A stretch of DNA of 64,000 bases from a bacterium D16-36 (GTDB lineage Bacteria > Bacillota > Clostridia > Lachnospirales > Lachnospiraceae): NCBI GenBank assembly GCA_003611745.1, contig RAYF01000015.1, positions 37,471 to 101,470 of the forward strand. Reading direction: 5' to 3'. Positions 9,398 to 17,624 of the stretch are shown piece after piece (position 1 is the stretch's first letter; each line of letters begins with the position of its first letter). Under the pieces are notes generated by a model that saw only the letters and a list, made by a program, of their open reading frames with translations, made no database searches and was not told the origin of the DNA. A program made the position numbers and the translations under genes.

Positions 9398-9563
9398 TAT
9401 AACTTATCGGAAGTATGTTTTTGACTTCCGATAAAAGGCACTGGTTTTGTGCCGCAAATCGACTATAGGAAGCTGTTTTTGCTTCCTATAGTATAACTTA
9501 TCAGAAATTGCAAAGCATTTTTTGATAAAAGGCACACGCTTTTAGTGCCGCGAATCAATAGTC
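9398..9563. repeat. Tandem imperfect hairpin repeat upstream of the oxidoreductase
   Basis: Two related units begin TATAACTTATC(G/A)GAA at 9398 and 9492. Each contains a (T)TATC...GATAA stem and then a GGCAC...GTGCCGC(A/G)AATC stem. A third hairpin, CTATAGGAAGC/GCTTCCTATAG, sits between them (9463-9490). The remaining sequence up to 9830 holds no gene I can support. The array lies in the probable 5' leader of the oxidoreductase. Confidence 0.65.
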
Positions 9564-9830
9564 TGGATAAAATAATTAGAACAACAACTATCGATTTGTT
9601 AAAATATGATACCATAAAATAAAGGATAAATCTATTGAATTTTTGCTTGTTTTTGCATCTGAATCCCATTTAAAGGCAAAATAAAAAAGTGGAGGGAAAA
9701 TAAAATTAATTCTACTGTATCCAAAAGCTGCCCCGCTGAAAATGGTTTCATAACAGATATTCCTTCCAGTCATTTCTCTCATCCAGACAGTGAATAAACC
9801 CATAATTGATATAATCTGTCTTCAGAGCCT

Positions 9831-9990
9831 TCATCTGCCTCCTGATTCTTTTGTTTTCAAACCTTTTTCAATCTGATACACAAGATAATCCAGACAGTCA
9901 ATTTCCTTCTGCCCCTTATGAACCTCATCCAATAATGCCTGCCTGTGATTTGACAAGACCTTTAATTCCCCTTTTATATGAATAAATAAG
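9831..9990 (-). pseudogene. C-terminal remnant of a MerR family regulator
   Basis: One minus frame reads LLDEVHKGQKEIDCLDYLVY followed by QIEKGL and ends at TGA 9831-9833. This helix (QAxL..E...L...I..LDY) is the C-terminal coiled coil of small MerR regulators. The DNA-binding half is absent. It is a degraded relic in the gap between the oxidoreductase and the MFS gene. Confidence 0.5.
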
Positions 9991-10011
9991 CAAATTTAGA
10001 AAAAACGGCTT

Positions 10012-11250
10012 TCATATATGGCGGAAAATATTTCTCGCCCGAAAGGCAATCACAAGCGACATAGCACCTGAAAACAAAACTACAGCATATTCATATCCTC
10101 TGCAGATTTCAAACAGGACACCATATAATGCATTGCCCAAAGGCTGTGAACACATCGAAATAGTAAAAATTACAGCAATCACCTTTCCAATTAAATTCTG
10201 GGGAGTTTCTGTCTGGATAAAGGACATCATCTGTACCGTAAAAATAGTTGAACATACCATAATGAAAAAGCAACATATTATTATGACGATATAATTAACT
10301 ATTCCAGATGAAAATAGCACCAATACGGCACTGATAGGGAACACGCATACCGCACAAGCTATTACCAGATTGCCTGAATCACGGACTGCGAACTTATCCG
10401 AGAAAATACCTGCACCGATTCCTCCTGCCAGGCCCCCTGCCGCCAATGCCCCCTCCGCAAAACCATAAAGCCTGTTTGCCTGTGAAGCTTCCAAATTCAA
10501 TACCTCTGTTACCAGATACGGCAAAGCTACAATGATCATTGCGGACAGAAACAAATTGATTCCACAGATTACAAAAAGTGCTTTTCCGATAACAGGCTTT
10601 TCCTTCCGGACAAAACGGATGCTCTCTGCAAAATCAGCCCTAGCTGCACTTAATATACCGCCAGCTGATTCCTGCTTCTTAAATGGTATCTTGATGAAGA
10701 TTTCCATAATCGCAGACAGGATAAAACATGCCACGCACACCCACAATACCGGCTTCAGCCCATAAGCACTATATACGATTCCCCCAAGTACAGGGCCTGT
10801 TAAGGATGCAAAAGAACTGATAGTATTAATAATAGAATTTGCTGCCATAAAGCGGTCTTTGCTTACTAAAGCAGGGATACTTGCCTGCACAGATGGCTGA
10901 TATGCACCTGCAAACCCATATAAAAGCATCAGCGTAACTGTCAAAAGTGGTATGAGCCTTACTCCATCCATCAGCAGAGAGAATGCCATAATAACTGCTG
11001 CAGTAAGAAAATCCAATATTACCATAATATTTCTTTTATTTACCCTGTCGGCAGCAATGCCCCCAACAGGCGACAGCAGGATGGCCGGAATAAAAGCACA
11101 TGCTGTAACCGTCCCGTAAAGTGCCGATGAACCAGTCAGATTTAATAAATATAAGGGTAATACAAACCTTATTGCTGCATTTCCAAACAGGGAAATAATC
11201 TGGCCGATCACAACTAATGTAAAATCCTTAGAAAAAAGTTTTTGATTCAT
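10012..11250 (-). CDS. MFS transporter (drug exporter type)
   Basis: This 412-residue, twelve-helix protein starts FTLVVIGQIISLFGNAAIRF, as in the MFS_3/enterobactin-exporter-like group of Firmicute efflux proteins. The loop 2-3 motif GGIAADRVNKRNIM (about 62-75) is the family-typical G.xADR..(K/R)R signature. AAAGGAG precedes the start. It lies downstream of a TetR gene on the same strand, and a dyad matching a TetR operator sits between them, so it is probably repressed until substrate arrives. Confidence 0.88.
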   Translation of the reverse strand: MNQKLFSKDFTLVVIGQIISLFGNAAIRFVLPLYLLNLTGSSALYGTVTACAFIPAILLSPVGGIAADRVNKRNIMVILDFLTAAVIMAFSLLMDGVRLIPLLTVTLMLLYGFAGAYQPSVQASIPALVSKDRFMAANSIINTISSFASLTGPVLGGIVYSAYGLKPVLWVCVACFILSAIMEIFIKIPFKKQESAGGILSAARADFAESIRFVRKEKPVIGKALFVICGINLFLSAMIIVALPYLVTEVLNLEASQANRLYGFAEGALAAGGLAGGIGAGIFSDKFAVRDSGNLVIACAVCVFPISAVLVLFSSGIVNYIVIIICCFFIMVCSTIFTVQMMSFIQTETPQNLIGKVIAVIFTISMCSQPLGNALYGVLFEICRGYEYAVVLFSGAMSLVIAFRARNIFRHI

Positions 11251-11267
11251 TTAAAATCTCCTTTCCG

Positions 11268-11282
11268 TACCGAACGTCGGTA
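11268..11282 (-). promoter_or_regulatory. Probable TetR operator upstream of the MFS gene
   Basis: The perfect dyad TACCGA-ACG-TCGGTA lies 18 bases upstream of the MFS start, where a bound repressor would block transcription. The TetR gene immediately upstream is the likely ligand. Confidence 0.55.
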
Positions 11283-11402
11283 TGTAAAAATGAATAGATA
11301 AACCTGCCGCACTAGCAAAATATACGCAGGTATATCATATTTTTCTACTATTACTTTGGAAGTTAAATATCCTGCATTGTCCTTTCTTAATGCGGCAGCC
11401 CC

Positions 11403-12056
11403 TTATTTGCTTTTTTGATAAATAGATGCTAACTCCTGCAATCTCTCTAACATTTCGCTATCCACAATATCTAAGCCAAATCCCTGCAGCATCTGGCTGA
11501 ATACCATAAATTTGCGGTAAGACTCTTCCTCAGAGCTGTCAAAAATCATCGGGTTCATCCAGACATTTGCGGCAAGTAAAATCAGTTCTGCCAACTGTTC
11601 CGGATAATCCGTCTCAATAGAACCGTCTGAGATACCCTGTTTGATAATCGGCAGAATATAGTTCGGAGCCGCCTCTTCTATGGTATCATGCAGGAGGCTG
11701 AAAAGAAGTTTCGGATTATTATGGAAATCCGGGGCTACTGTAAAAATATCATCCTGCACAGGCCGGCTGATCGACTCCCAAAAAATAGTCTTTAACTTTT
11801 CCCTGCCGGTAAGGTCTGTCCTATCGCGGATAACTGCAAGCATCTGGTTCGATTCCGCAGTCATCCTGTCTGTAACAGCAATCAGTATATCTTCTTTTGA
11901 CTTAAAATGGTGATAAATAGCCCCCTTGCTAAGCCCGCCTAAATGATCAATAATGTCCTGAATGGAAGTATGCTCGTAGCCCTTTTCCATAAATAAGCGG
12001 AATGCAACCTCTAATATTAAATTCACAGTTTCCTCCGGATGCTTATTTCTTGCCAT
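11403..12056 (-). CDS. TetR/AcrR family repressor
   Basis: The 217-residue protein has the TetR helix-turn-helix at about 10-57 (FMEKGYEHTSIQDIIDHLGG, then SKGAIYHHFKSKEDIL). The C-terminal helical ligand domain follows. It precedes the MFS exporter on the same strand. Its own promoter carries an operator-like dyad between -35 and -10, consistent with autorepression. Confidence 0.9.
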   Translation of the reverse strand: MARNKHPEETVNLILEVAFRLFMEKGYEHTSIQDIIDHLGGLSKGAIYHHFKSKEDILIAVTDRMTAESNQMLAVIRDRTDLTGREKLKTIFWESISRPVQDDIFTVAPDFHNNPKLLFSLLHDTIEEAAPNYILPIIKQGISDGSIETDYPEQLAELILLAANVWMNPMIFDSSEEESYRKFMVFSQMLQGFGLDIVDSEMLERLQELASIYQKSK

Positions 12057-12097
12057 TTTCCCATCTCCTTAACATACCATTAGTAGGTATTAACTAT

Positions 12098-12122
12098 AAC
12101 ATACTATCAGTATGTTTGTCAA
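12098..12122 (-). promoter_or_regulatory. TetR gene promoter with embedded operator
   Basis: On the minus strand TTGACA (12117-12122) is followed after 17 bp by TTATAG. The spacer is filled by the perfect dyad AACATACT-ATC-AGTATGTT (12098-12116). A second related dyad, ATACC...GGTAT, lies at 12074-12090. This is a typical autoregulated TetR layout. Confidence 0.6.
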
Positions 12123-12144
12123 GAAGACTCTCCTTTTCTGCACG

Positions 12145-12231
12145 AAAATTGATTTCCGTGGATTAAGCCAAATTTAATGGAATTGTGTATACGCTTGTGG
12201 TAAAATAAGGGCATTGAACAATTTAACAAAT
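12145..12231 (+). promoter_or_regulatory. Cassette-type promoter P1 (repeat copy 1)
   Basis: The region runs from AAAATTGATTTCCGTG through TTTAATGGAATTGTGTATACG to TTGTGGTAAAATAA and ends GAACAATTTAACAAAT. It contains an extended -10 (TGGTAAAAT). It closely matches the copy at 38277 and shares its core with the copies at 26791 and 28168. It lies upstream of a GNAT gene. Confidence 0.65.
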
Positions 12232-12286
12232 CAATATTTGCGGAGGTTGGTTATGGTAGCTATGATAAAAAGAGAGGTCAATAAGC

Positions 12287-12721
12287 ATGATTAGAAAATT
12301 TGAGGAGAAAGACACAGAACGGGTTATGCAAATTTGGCTGGAAGTAAATATTGAAACACATAACTTTGTATTAAGTGATTATTGGTTATCGCAGTATCAG
12401 TCGGTACAAGAGCAGCTTTTACTGGCAGATATTTATGTGTATGAACAGGATAAAAAAATACAAGGATTTGTCGGTATGATGGATGATTATCTCGCAGGAA
12501 TTTTTGTTGATAAAAAATGCCGTTCTATGGGAATTGGAAAGGAGCTTTTGGAGTGCGTCAAGGAAAATTATCCTGTGTTTACGCTGAATGTATATCAAAA
12601 AAATCAGCGAGCAGTGGATTTCTATTTGAGGGAGGGATTATCTGTTGTGTCAAAAGGATTTGATGAAGATACAGCGGAAGCAGACTATACAATGGCATGG
12701 AATCAAGAGAAAACAGATTAA
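12287..12721 (+). CDS. GNAT family N-acetyltransferase
   Basis: The product is 144 residues, the size of a single GNAT domain. The acetyl-CoA site is seen in GIFVDKKCRSMGIGKELLE (about 65-83; R.xGIG motif A), followed by LNVYQKNQRAVDFYLREG (motif B, about 97-114). The family moves acetyl groups to amines of small molecules or protein N-termini; the substrate is unknown. It is the first gene behind promoter P1, and the downstream membrane-protein gene is probably co-transcribed. Confidence 0.85.
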   Translation: MIRKFEEKDTERVMQIWLEVNIETHNFVLSDYWLSQYQSVQEQLLLADIYVYEQDKKIQGFVGMMDDYLAGIFVDKKCRSMGIGKELLECVKENYPVFTLNVYQKNQRAVDFYLREGLSVVSKGFDEDTAEADYTMAWNQEKTD

Positions 12722-12759
12722 GAGAGGAAATGCACTTTTTAAATTTGAAGGAGATATTT

Positions 12760-13458
12760 ATGCACTTAAACAAAAAATTATTTATAGTAGGCATTATAGG
12801 CTCTGTTTTATGTTTTGCAGGTGATATGCTTTTAGGTTGTTTTACGCCGTCAAAAGAATTTGGAAACTCAATTATATTTCCACCATTTTCAGATGATTGG
12901 GCAAATTCAAGTCCGTATAGATTTGTCGTTGGTGGATTATTTGGGGTAATTGCCCTGCTTCTAATGTTTTGTGGTTTTTATGCTATATATCGAGAAATGA
13001 TCACGAAAAAATGCAAATATTCAAAATTATTTATTATCTGTGCTTTTGTTTTTGTTTCAGTCGGCACTTTATATCATTGCGTTTTTGCCATGACTGCTTA
13101 TATTTATAACAAACTTTATAATATACAAGTATTGGAAGCAAAGCTAATTGCGGAACAACTGTTTTTTGTTTTTATTGCTGTTGCATCATTAGCTGCCGTC
13201 GCCTTTGCTGGTTTGTCTGTATATTTGTTTTTTGTAACCATTACTGGAAAATTTAACAATAAAAAATGGTTGTCAATTTTTAACCCTTTATTGATAATGT
13301 TGGTGTTAATCATTTTGTCAAAAATTTTGCCTGCAAATAAAGTCATAACTGGAGTTTTCGCTTGGGGACAACAAAGCCTAGCGTTATTTATTACATTTAT
13401 GATATTTATGATTTATTCTGTCCGCTACAGTCATGCTGAAAATAAAAAAGGTAGCTGA
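12760..13458 (+). CDS. Multi-pass membrane protein, function unknown
   Basis: I choose the ATG at 12760 because GAAGGAGA sits 6 bases upstream; an upstream start at 12697 lies inside the GNAT gene. The 232 residues form about seven hydrophobic helices: residues 7-27, a loop with PPFSDDWANSSPYRF, then helices near 60-80, 93-115, 130-160, 170-190 and 200-220. It resembles DUF6796-type proteins, but I cannot verify that. The last codons and the stop lie within the hairpin at 13450-13483. Confidence 0.7.
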   Translation: MHLNKKLFIVGIIGSVLCFAGDMLLGCFTPSKEFGNSIIFPPFSDDWANSSPYRFVVGGLFGVIALLLMFCGFYAIYREMITKKCKYSKLFIICAFVFVSVGTLYHCVFAMTAYIYNKLYNIQVLEAKLIAEQLFFVFIAVASLAAVAFAGLSVYLFFVTITGKFNNKKWLSIFNPLLIMLVLIILSKILPANKVITGVFAWGQQSLALFITFMIFMIYSVRYSHAENKKGS

Positions 13459-13483
13459 TTTACTGTTAAAATAAATCGCTACC
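13450..13483 (+). terminator. Shared cassette-end hairpin H1
   Basis: GGTAGCTGATTT...AAATCGCTACC is a stem-loop that overlaps the stop codon of the membrane-protein gene. The same element, inverted, follows the kinase-like gene at 24295-24327. Confidence 0.6.
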
Positions 13484-13591
13484 TAAAGGTAAACAATATT
13501 CAGTTTTCAATATTTCTTTATTTGTCTTTTACTGTAAATATGTCAAAAGAAAAACACTTGATGTTATATTTTTCCTACGAGTTAAAAGCTA

Positions 13592-14140
13592 TTATTCTTT
13601 TTTCCTAACAAAAAAATAATAATATATTGCACATAAACTACATATTATAGTTCCGATAATTTCAACTATGAATATTGGTTCTAATTCAAATGTTCCTAAA
13701 AAATCTACTAATATATGTATTATGATACAAGGTAAAATACTTTTACTTTCATAGAATACAACAGAAAATACTATACCCATCGCAAAAGCATACAATACTT
13801 GAAGTAAAATATATTTTAGAGGATAATTTCCAATATTCAAAAAGTGAAAACACCCAAATATCATACTTGAAATTATTATTGCTTTATTTTTATTAGATAT
13901 TTGCTCAATAGAACGACACAAAAAGCTCCTAAAAATTACTTCTTCCATTATTCCAATATAAATGCTACTAATAATGGCTATAACTATATTTATTTTTTCA
14001 CCTGAAAATAAATATGGCACATTGACAAGAGGAACAAGGAAAAGAAAGAAATTAGTTTTATAGAAATTATCGCCTTTCCACTTGCAAATTCCATAATAGG
14101 ATAACCGTTCTCTTTTCCTTATCATAAAAAACACTATCAC
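13592..14140 (-). CDS. CPBP family intramembrane metalloprotease (5' end frameshifted)
   Basis: The family's three active-site motifs are present: MEEVIFRSFLCR (EExxxR), FGCFHFLN (FxxxH) and IIHILVDFLG (HxxxD). These membrane proteases process prenylated proteins in eukaryotes and act in bacteriocin immunity or processing in Firmicutes. The open frame of 182 residues is short for the family. The missing N-terminus is visible upstream: ATG at 14276 with AAGGAG starts MKKSVFLTITSFIL, and one frame change near 14235 would join it to the frame that flows into this one. The gene is probably a frameshifted allele, or starts internally. Confidence 0.75.
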   Translation of the reverse strand: MIVFFMIRKRERLSYYGICKWKGDNFYKTNFFLFLVPLVNVPYLFSGEKINIVIAIISSIYIGIMEEVIFRSFLCRSIEQISNKNKAIIISSMIFGCFHFLNIGNYPLKYILLQVLYAFAMGIVFSVVFYESKSILPCIIIHILVDFLGTFELEPIFIVEIIGTIICSLCAIYYYFFVRKKE

Positions 14141-14399
14141 TAATACAAAAATGCTGCTACATATCTCTGCAATGCTCTCATCTATATTGAATGTACCTAC
14201 TATGATTCCACGAATAAGAGATTGTATAAAAATATAATATAAAAGAAGTTATTGTTAAAAACACTGATTTCTTCATATTGCTTTTTGCTCCTTTTTAATC
14301 TTGACTCTTGGGCAAACCCCAAATTAAAGAATTACCGAACGTTATTATCTTACCACAAACATACAGAAAAATTCATTAAATTTTCCTTAATCTCCCTTT

Positions 14400-14813
14400 G
14401 CCTTATTATTAGCAATCATCATCTGCCTTGCCCGTTCCCTCTGCTCTGTGCTGACCGCCCTCGGCTTGCGGTAACTGACGTGTGATTTCGGAATATCCGT
14501 CTGACAATGCGGGCTGCTTCTTCATCAATTATGACTTAGTCTCTCTCTGGCTTGATTAAAATACTTATCCCGTTTTCCTGCTGCTCCCTGCCCTTTGCAA
14601 TTTCAAGCACTTCATTTGCAAATTCTTCTGTCACATCAGCCCGCTATCTTCCGTCTGATATACTCTTTCGATAGAAAAATACTGGCAGGCGCAATCCTGT
14701 TAAAACGCTAAAAGAACCTACCTGTTCCTGCTTTCGCCTACTGGTTTGTCTTCCTGATTAAGTAAACCCAAGTCGCTTATGCTTGCTGTTTCTATCATGT
14801 TCATATCGTCCAT
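14400..14813 (-). pseudogene. Mosaic of conjugative-element gene fragments
   Basis: Three minus-strand pieces can be read. A 31-residue frame at 14718-14813 starts MDDMNMIETASISDLGLL with a good AAAGGAG. A 32-residue frame at 14536-14634 starts VTEEFANEVLEIAKGREQ. A piece near 14450-14535 reads VIIDEEAARIVRRIF, the pattern of a large serine recombinase just before its recombinase domain. Each is cut off by a stop or by unrelated sequence. They look like the remains of a Tn1549/Tn4451-like element. Confidence 0.5.
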
Positions 14814-14825
14814 TCGTTCTCCTTT

Positions 14826-14859
14826 AAAAAAAGAGCGGTGGCAAGTTCCGCTCTTTTTT
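14826..14859. terminator. Bidirectional hairpin terminator
   Basis: AAGAGCGG and CCGCTCTT form the stem, with an A-run before and a T-run after, so it works in both directions. It lies just after the 49-residue gene on the minus strand. Confidence 0.7.
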
Positions 14860-14860
14860 C

Positions 14861-15010
14861 TTAATCTTCCTTTTCCTCTTTGTCTTTTTTCTTTTTACCT
14901 TCAACTGATTCGATACAATCAATGATATCGTCACTTGTAAAATTTTTGGATTTCAACCATTCGATAAGATTTAGAACCTCTCTTGCTGTCATTGCTTTTA
15001 ATACCTCCAT
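14861..15010 (-). CDS. 49-residue mobile-element-associated small protein
   Basis: ATG at 15010 has AAAGGAGAT seven bases upstream. The product starts MEVLKAMTAREVLNLIEWLK, then a short helix (SDDIIDCIES) and a Lys/Glu-rich tail. It has no membrane segment. A strong promoter (TTGACG-17-TACAAT, 15063-15091) precedes it, and its spacer carries the AGCATATTTAAACTA motif proposed as the operator of the neighbouring ribbon-helix-helix protein. The function is unknown. The good start, promoter and terminator make it a real gene. Confidence 0.7.
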   Translation of the reverse strand: MEVLKAMTAREVLNLIEWLKSKNFTSDDIIDCIESVEGKKKKDKEEKED

Positions 15011-15067
15011 TTTCCAATCTCCTTTCCGTCTATCAGATTCACTTGCCTCATCTGATAATAGTATTGT

Positions 15068-15105
15068 AGCATATTTAAACTATCCCGTCAAGCATTTTTA
15101 AACTA
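15068..15105 (-). promoter_or_regulatory. Two AGCATWTTTAAACTA sites over the small-gene promoter
   Basis: Copies at 15068-15082 and 15091-15105 lie 23 bp apart; the first covers the spacer of a TTGACG/TACAAT promoter. The same motif occurs twice in the divergent region at 15343-15392. Confidence 0.6.
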
Positions 15106-15291
15106 TTCTTTTGACAATCTTTCATCAACACACATTTCTATAAATGCAGACAGGGACATTCCCGCTGCTTTCGCCGCCTCCTGATACTCTGCTTTCTTTC
15201 CCTTACTTGCCATGACTGTAATCCTATCATATTTTTCTTTTTGGTACTCATTGATGTACGCAAAAGCCGCCTTTTTATCTGCAAAAGCCAC
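15103..15291 (-). CDS. Ribbon-helix-helix (Arc/CopG-like) small regulator
   Basis: The GTG start at 15291 is set by AGGAGG seven bases upstream. The 62-residue protein starts MAFADKKAAFAYINEYQKEK; the C-terminal half has a basic strand-like segment (YDRITVMASKGKK) and then AKAAGMSLSAFIEMCVDERL. That pattern is the two helices of a ribbon-helix-helix DNA-binding fold. Such proteins act as antitoxins or plasmid/ICE copy regulators. Four copies of a short motif in the two flanking promoters are candidate operators. No obvious toxin partner is visible. Confidence 0.7.
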   Translation of the reverse strand: MAFADKKAAFAYINEYQKEKYDRITVMASKGKKAEYQEAAKAAGMSLSAFIEMCVDERLSKE

Positions 15292-15342
15292 CCTACCACC
15301 TCCTGTTCGGTTACATATTATCATCTAAAGAAAATTTTTTCA

Positions 15343-15401
15343 AGCATTTTTAAACTTATTTATAAATATGTGTTGATAGCATATTTAAACTACTCTAATA
15401 T
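15343..15401 (+). promoter_or_regulatory. Divergent promoter region with two more AGCATWTTTAAACTW sites
   Basis: Motif copies lie at 15343-15357 and 15378-15392. A plus-strand promoter TTGATA (15373-15378), 17 bp, TAATAT (15396-15401) reads into the gene at 15421, with a motif copy filling its spacer. This layout suits repression by the adjacent ribbon-helix-helix protein. Confidence 0.6.
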
Positions 15402-15420
15402 AAACTTATCAAGGGAATGG

Positions 15421-15633
15421 ATGATATGGGAAATGAGCAGAAATTACAAAGACGAATATAACCACTCTCGTAGAGAAGCGTTAGAAATGGCGAAAAGATA
15501 CGGGACTTCAAACGGAATCGAACTTTACTTACCCTTTACCAAATACGGAAAGAAAGTTTTCCAGAACATGAACAGAAAATTATATGAAGATGCAGAAAAT
15601 ATATTGAATGATTTTTGCGGAACAGAAAAATAG
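15421..15633 (+). CDS. Hypothetical 70-residue protein
   Basis: ATG at 15421 follows AAGGGA; an ATG at 15433 is an alternative. The charged product contains YKDEYNHSRREALEMAKRYG and KYGKKVFQNMNRKLYEDAEN. It is soluble and probably helical. It is not recognised. It is divergent from the ribbon-helix-helix gene and under a promoter with the same operator-like motif, so it is probably part of the same small regulon. Confidence 0.55.
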   Translation: MIWEMSRNYKDEYNHSRREALEMAKRYGTSNGIELYLPFTKYGKKVFQNMNRKLYEDAENILNDFCGTEK

Positions 15634-15693
15634 GTTGGCAGGTTTGAAAATAAACAGCCACCATATTAACGGCTATAAAACATAGCAACTATT

Positions 15694-15767
15694 AAATCGA
15701 GTAGGGGAGATTTAATCTCCCCTACTCGATTTCCCTTTAAAGATTGTATGGCACAATCTTTAAAGGG
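15694..15767. repeat. Two back-to-back perfect inverted repeats
   Basis: The first is a perfect 19-bp arm palindrome with a 1-base centre (15694-15732; AAATCGAGTAGGGGAGATT). The second, directly adjacent, has 15-bp perfect arms and a 5-base loop (15733-15767; CCCTTTAAAGATTGT). They may end transcription from both sides, but the perfection is unusual for terminators. Confidence 0.75.
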
Positions 15768-15874
15768 CGCAAATGAATATTCCAAGCACACGGTTTAGTT
15801 ACCCATATTCAAGCATAAATGCTCCAAATGAGAGCAAGCTCAGCCATAGATATTTTGTCCATTTTACTTCTCTA

Positions 15875-16189
15875 TTAGCGGTTATATTTTGCTCCTGCAT
15901 AAATCAGCAACGCCAATCCCACAACAAATCCCAATGCAAAAGCGATAAAACTTAATGCTGAATCTGTTATACCGATTATTATAGCAGTCACCCAAAGACC
16001 AATTCCAATAAAGATAACACCCCAACCTGATATTTTACAAAAAGCCTTTTTATCACTTGGAGACACTTTGTCATAATGATAACTATGAAGCAAAGTGATT
16101 TTTTCCTTTTTCCACATCAAACAACCAAGATATATAAAAACAAGTGCCAATACACCTATTCCAATCGCAACACCCATCGTTTCCGTCAT
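15875..16189 (-). CDS. DUF3784-like small membrane protein
   Basis: The start at 16189 is supported by GGAGGGG; a longer start at 16210 is not. The 104-residue protein has a first helix (about 5-25), a polar stretch with HYDKVSPSDKKAFCKISGWG, and two more helices. This layout, with a K(K).xY...G motif ahead of the second helix, is that of the DUF3784 family. It is similar in plan to the protein at 28247. Function unknown. Confidence 0.7.
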   Translation of the reverse strand: MTETMGVAIGIGVLALVFIYLGCLMWKKEKITLLHSYHYDKVSPSDKKAFCKISGWGVIFIGIGLWVTAIIIGITDSALSFIAFALGFVVGLALLIYAGAKYNR

Positions 16190-16341
16190 AACAATCCCCT
16201 CCAAATTCAAAGTTTCTGTTCCCTATAAAATCAATTTATTAGGATTTAACAAATCGCCAAATAGCGATTTCTCAATTTGGCTTTTTTCCTATTTATATAA
16301 ATTATGACGAATCTCCAATACATTCTAAAATAATCCATTAT

Positions 16342-17058
16342 TTAGCCCCCTTGTACTATTAGCTTTCTTTTTCCGATTTTCCAAATAATTTCCGTTATAA
16401 CAAATAAAAATATAATCCAAATAAATTGAGTCCGAATATCCTTCCATATGTTCTGAATATTCATCTGGCTTGTCATAATCGTTACTGGTATTGCATATAT
16501 TGCGCGGAATGGAAGAATAAAATTTATTTTATACAATAAATCAGGAAACATTGTTACAGGTATCCATGCTCCGGATAAGAGCTTATAAATCGCACCTAAA
16601 AGCATATTCAAGGGCCATGTTACAATCAGCCAGAATGCCAGAAGTCCGATAATTAGCGAATATAAAAATTGAATACAATATGCTAATATGATTGATAATA
16701 AACCGCATAAGACTTGTTCTTGACACAGTAACGGTCTGCGTATAGCAACAATTACAAGCACACTTAGAGGGATGCAGTAAAATACTATTTTCACAATGCT
16801 ATCACCCAAATGCCTTGAGAATATCATTTTTCTAAAATCTATAGGCCTTATTAATTCCATAATGATATTCCCAGTCTAAATCTGGGCATTTATCCATTCA
16901 ATCGTATTGCATTCAATAAATGCAGAAATGATAGTAGCTACAATAATATATTTTAATGTATCATCTCGATTTATTAGTGGATTCATTTGACTATGTGATG
17001 AAAAAAAGGCAATCCATATAGAAAATTGTAAATATAAGTATATTATTTTTGAAATAAT
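16342..17058 (-). pseudogene. ABC-2 type permease, nonsense-interrupted and 5'-truncated
   Basis: The longest piece (16342-16860) has hydrophobic helices and MELIRPIDFRKMIFSRHLGD, the pattern of the second permease in DUF990-type ABC-2 exporters. The same frame stays open further upstream: SAFIECNTIEWINAQI, then a TAG at 16876-16878, then TGNIIMELIRP, so one nonsense codon splits an otherwise continuous protein. The frame ends at 17058 against unrelated conjugative-element sequence, so the first helix is gone. No ATPase is adjacent. It is non-functional. Confidence 0.7.
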
Positions 17059-17061
17059 TTA

Positions 17062-17309
17062 GCCCAGCCTGCCGCCGTAAAAATCATCTGCCTTGTCGCA
17101 CAAGAGGTTGAAAAGCTGCGTGTACATCATAGCGACAATGAAGTTGAAAGCGTCGGAGATAATGACAAAGGGGCGGTTTTCCTGTCCCCTAACGTGTCAA
17201 GCTCCAAATTGTCCGTTTCCATAAGCTCCCACAATTCTTTTATGTCGAACGGGGCTAACCGTGCGCCGCATGAAATCAAGATAGATTTAGCGGTCTTGCC
17301 TGTTACCAC
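17062..17309 (-). pseudogene. TraG/VirD4 coupling protein fragment
   Basis: One frame reads GARLAPFDIKELWELMETDN followed by LELDTLGDRKTA. After a frame change it continues FNFIVAMMYTQLFNLLCDKA and then DDFYGGRLG. This is the central region of the conjugative coupling ATPase of Tn916/Tn1549-type elements. Both ends are cut. It overlaps the tail of the TnpW remnant, their usual order in such elements. Confidence 0.7.
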
Positions 17310-17327
17310 TTGTCAAGGACGTATTCA

Positions 17328-17528
17328 TCATTTGTCATCACTTTTTCTTGATTTTCCCTGTTTCCCATGCTCTAAAGCGTGAAAAATGACACGTTTTAGC
17401 TTATCTGCTATGTTTTAGGTACTCGTATCAGAAAAATGTACCTCAACTAAATAGGTTGTCTTATCAATCTTCTTTTGCAAACAGGGCGTTAATTGCCCTG
17501 TTGCGTTGGTCTGAATGTTGTCGCTCAT
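17328..17528 (-). pseudogene. TnpW-type transposon-encoded protein with in-frame stop
   Basis: ATG at 17528 opens MSDNIQTNATGQL...KKIDKTTYLVEVHFSDT. This matches small transposon-encoded TnpW proteins that lie beside the coupling protein in clostridial conjugative elements. TAA at 17415-17417 (codon 38) interrupts it; the frame then reads NIADKLKRVIFHALEHGK to a second stop at 17328. Full length would be 66 residues. Confidence 0.65.
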
Positions 17529-17624
17529 TGTTCCTCCCTTTATGGCAAAAAATAGAGCATATAGATTTCAATTCCCATATGCTCTAACACTGTTACTATA
17601 TTTAATTTTGATTGATACGATTGA

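Noticed and set aside
9463..9803. Two overlapping minus-strand frames near the hairpin array
   Set aside because: Overlap each other in different phases and run through repeats; no ribosome sites.
12145..12231. Riboswitch in promoter P1
   Set aside because: The conserved block is centred on an extended -10 and upstream DNA, not on a leader structure.
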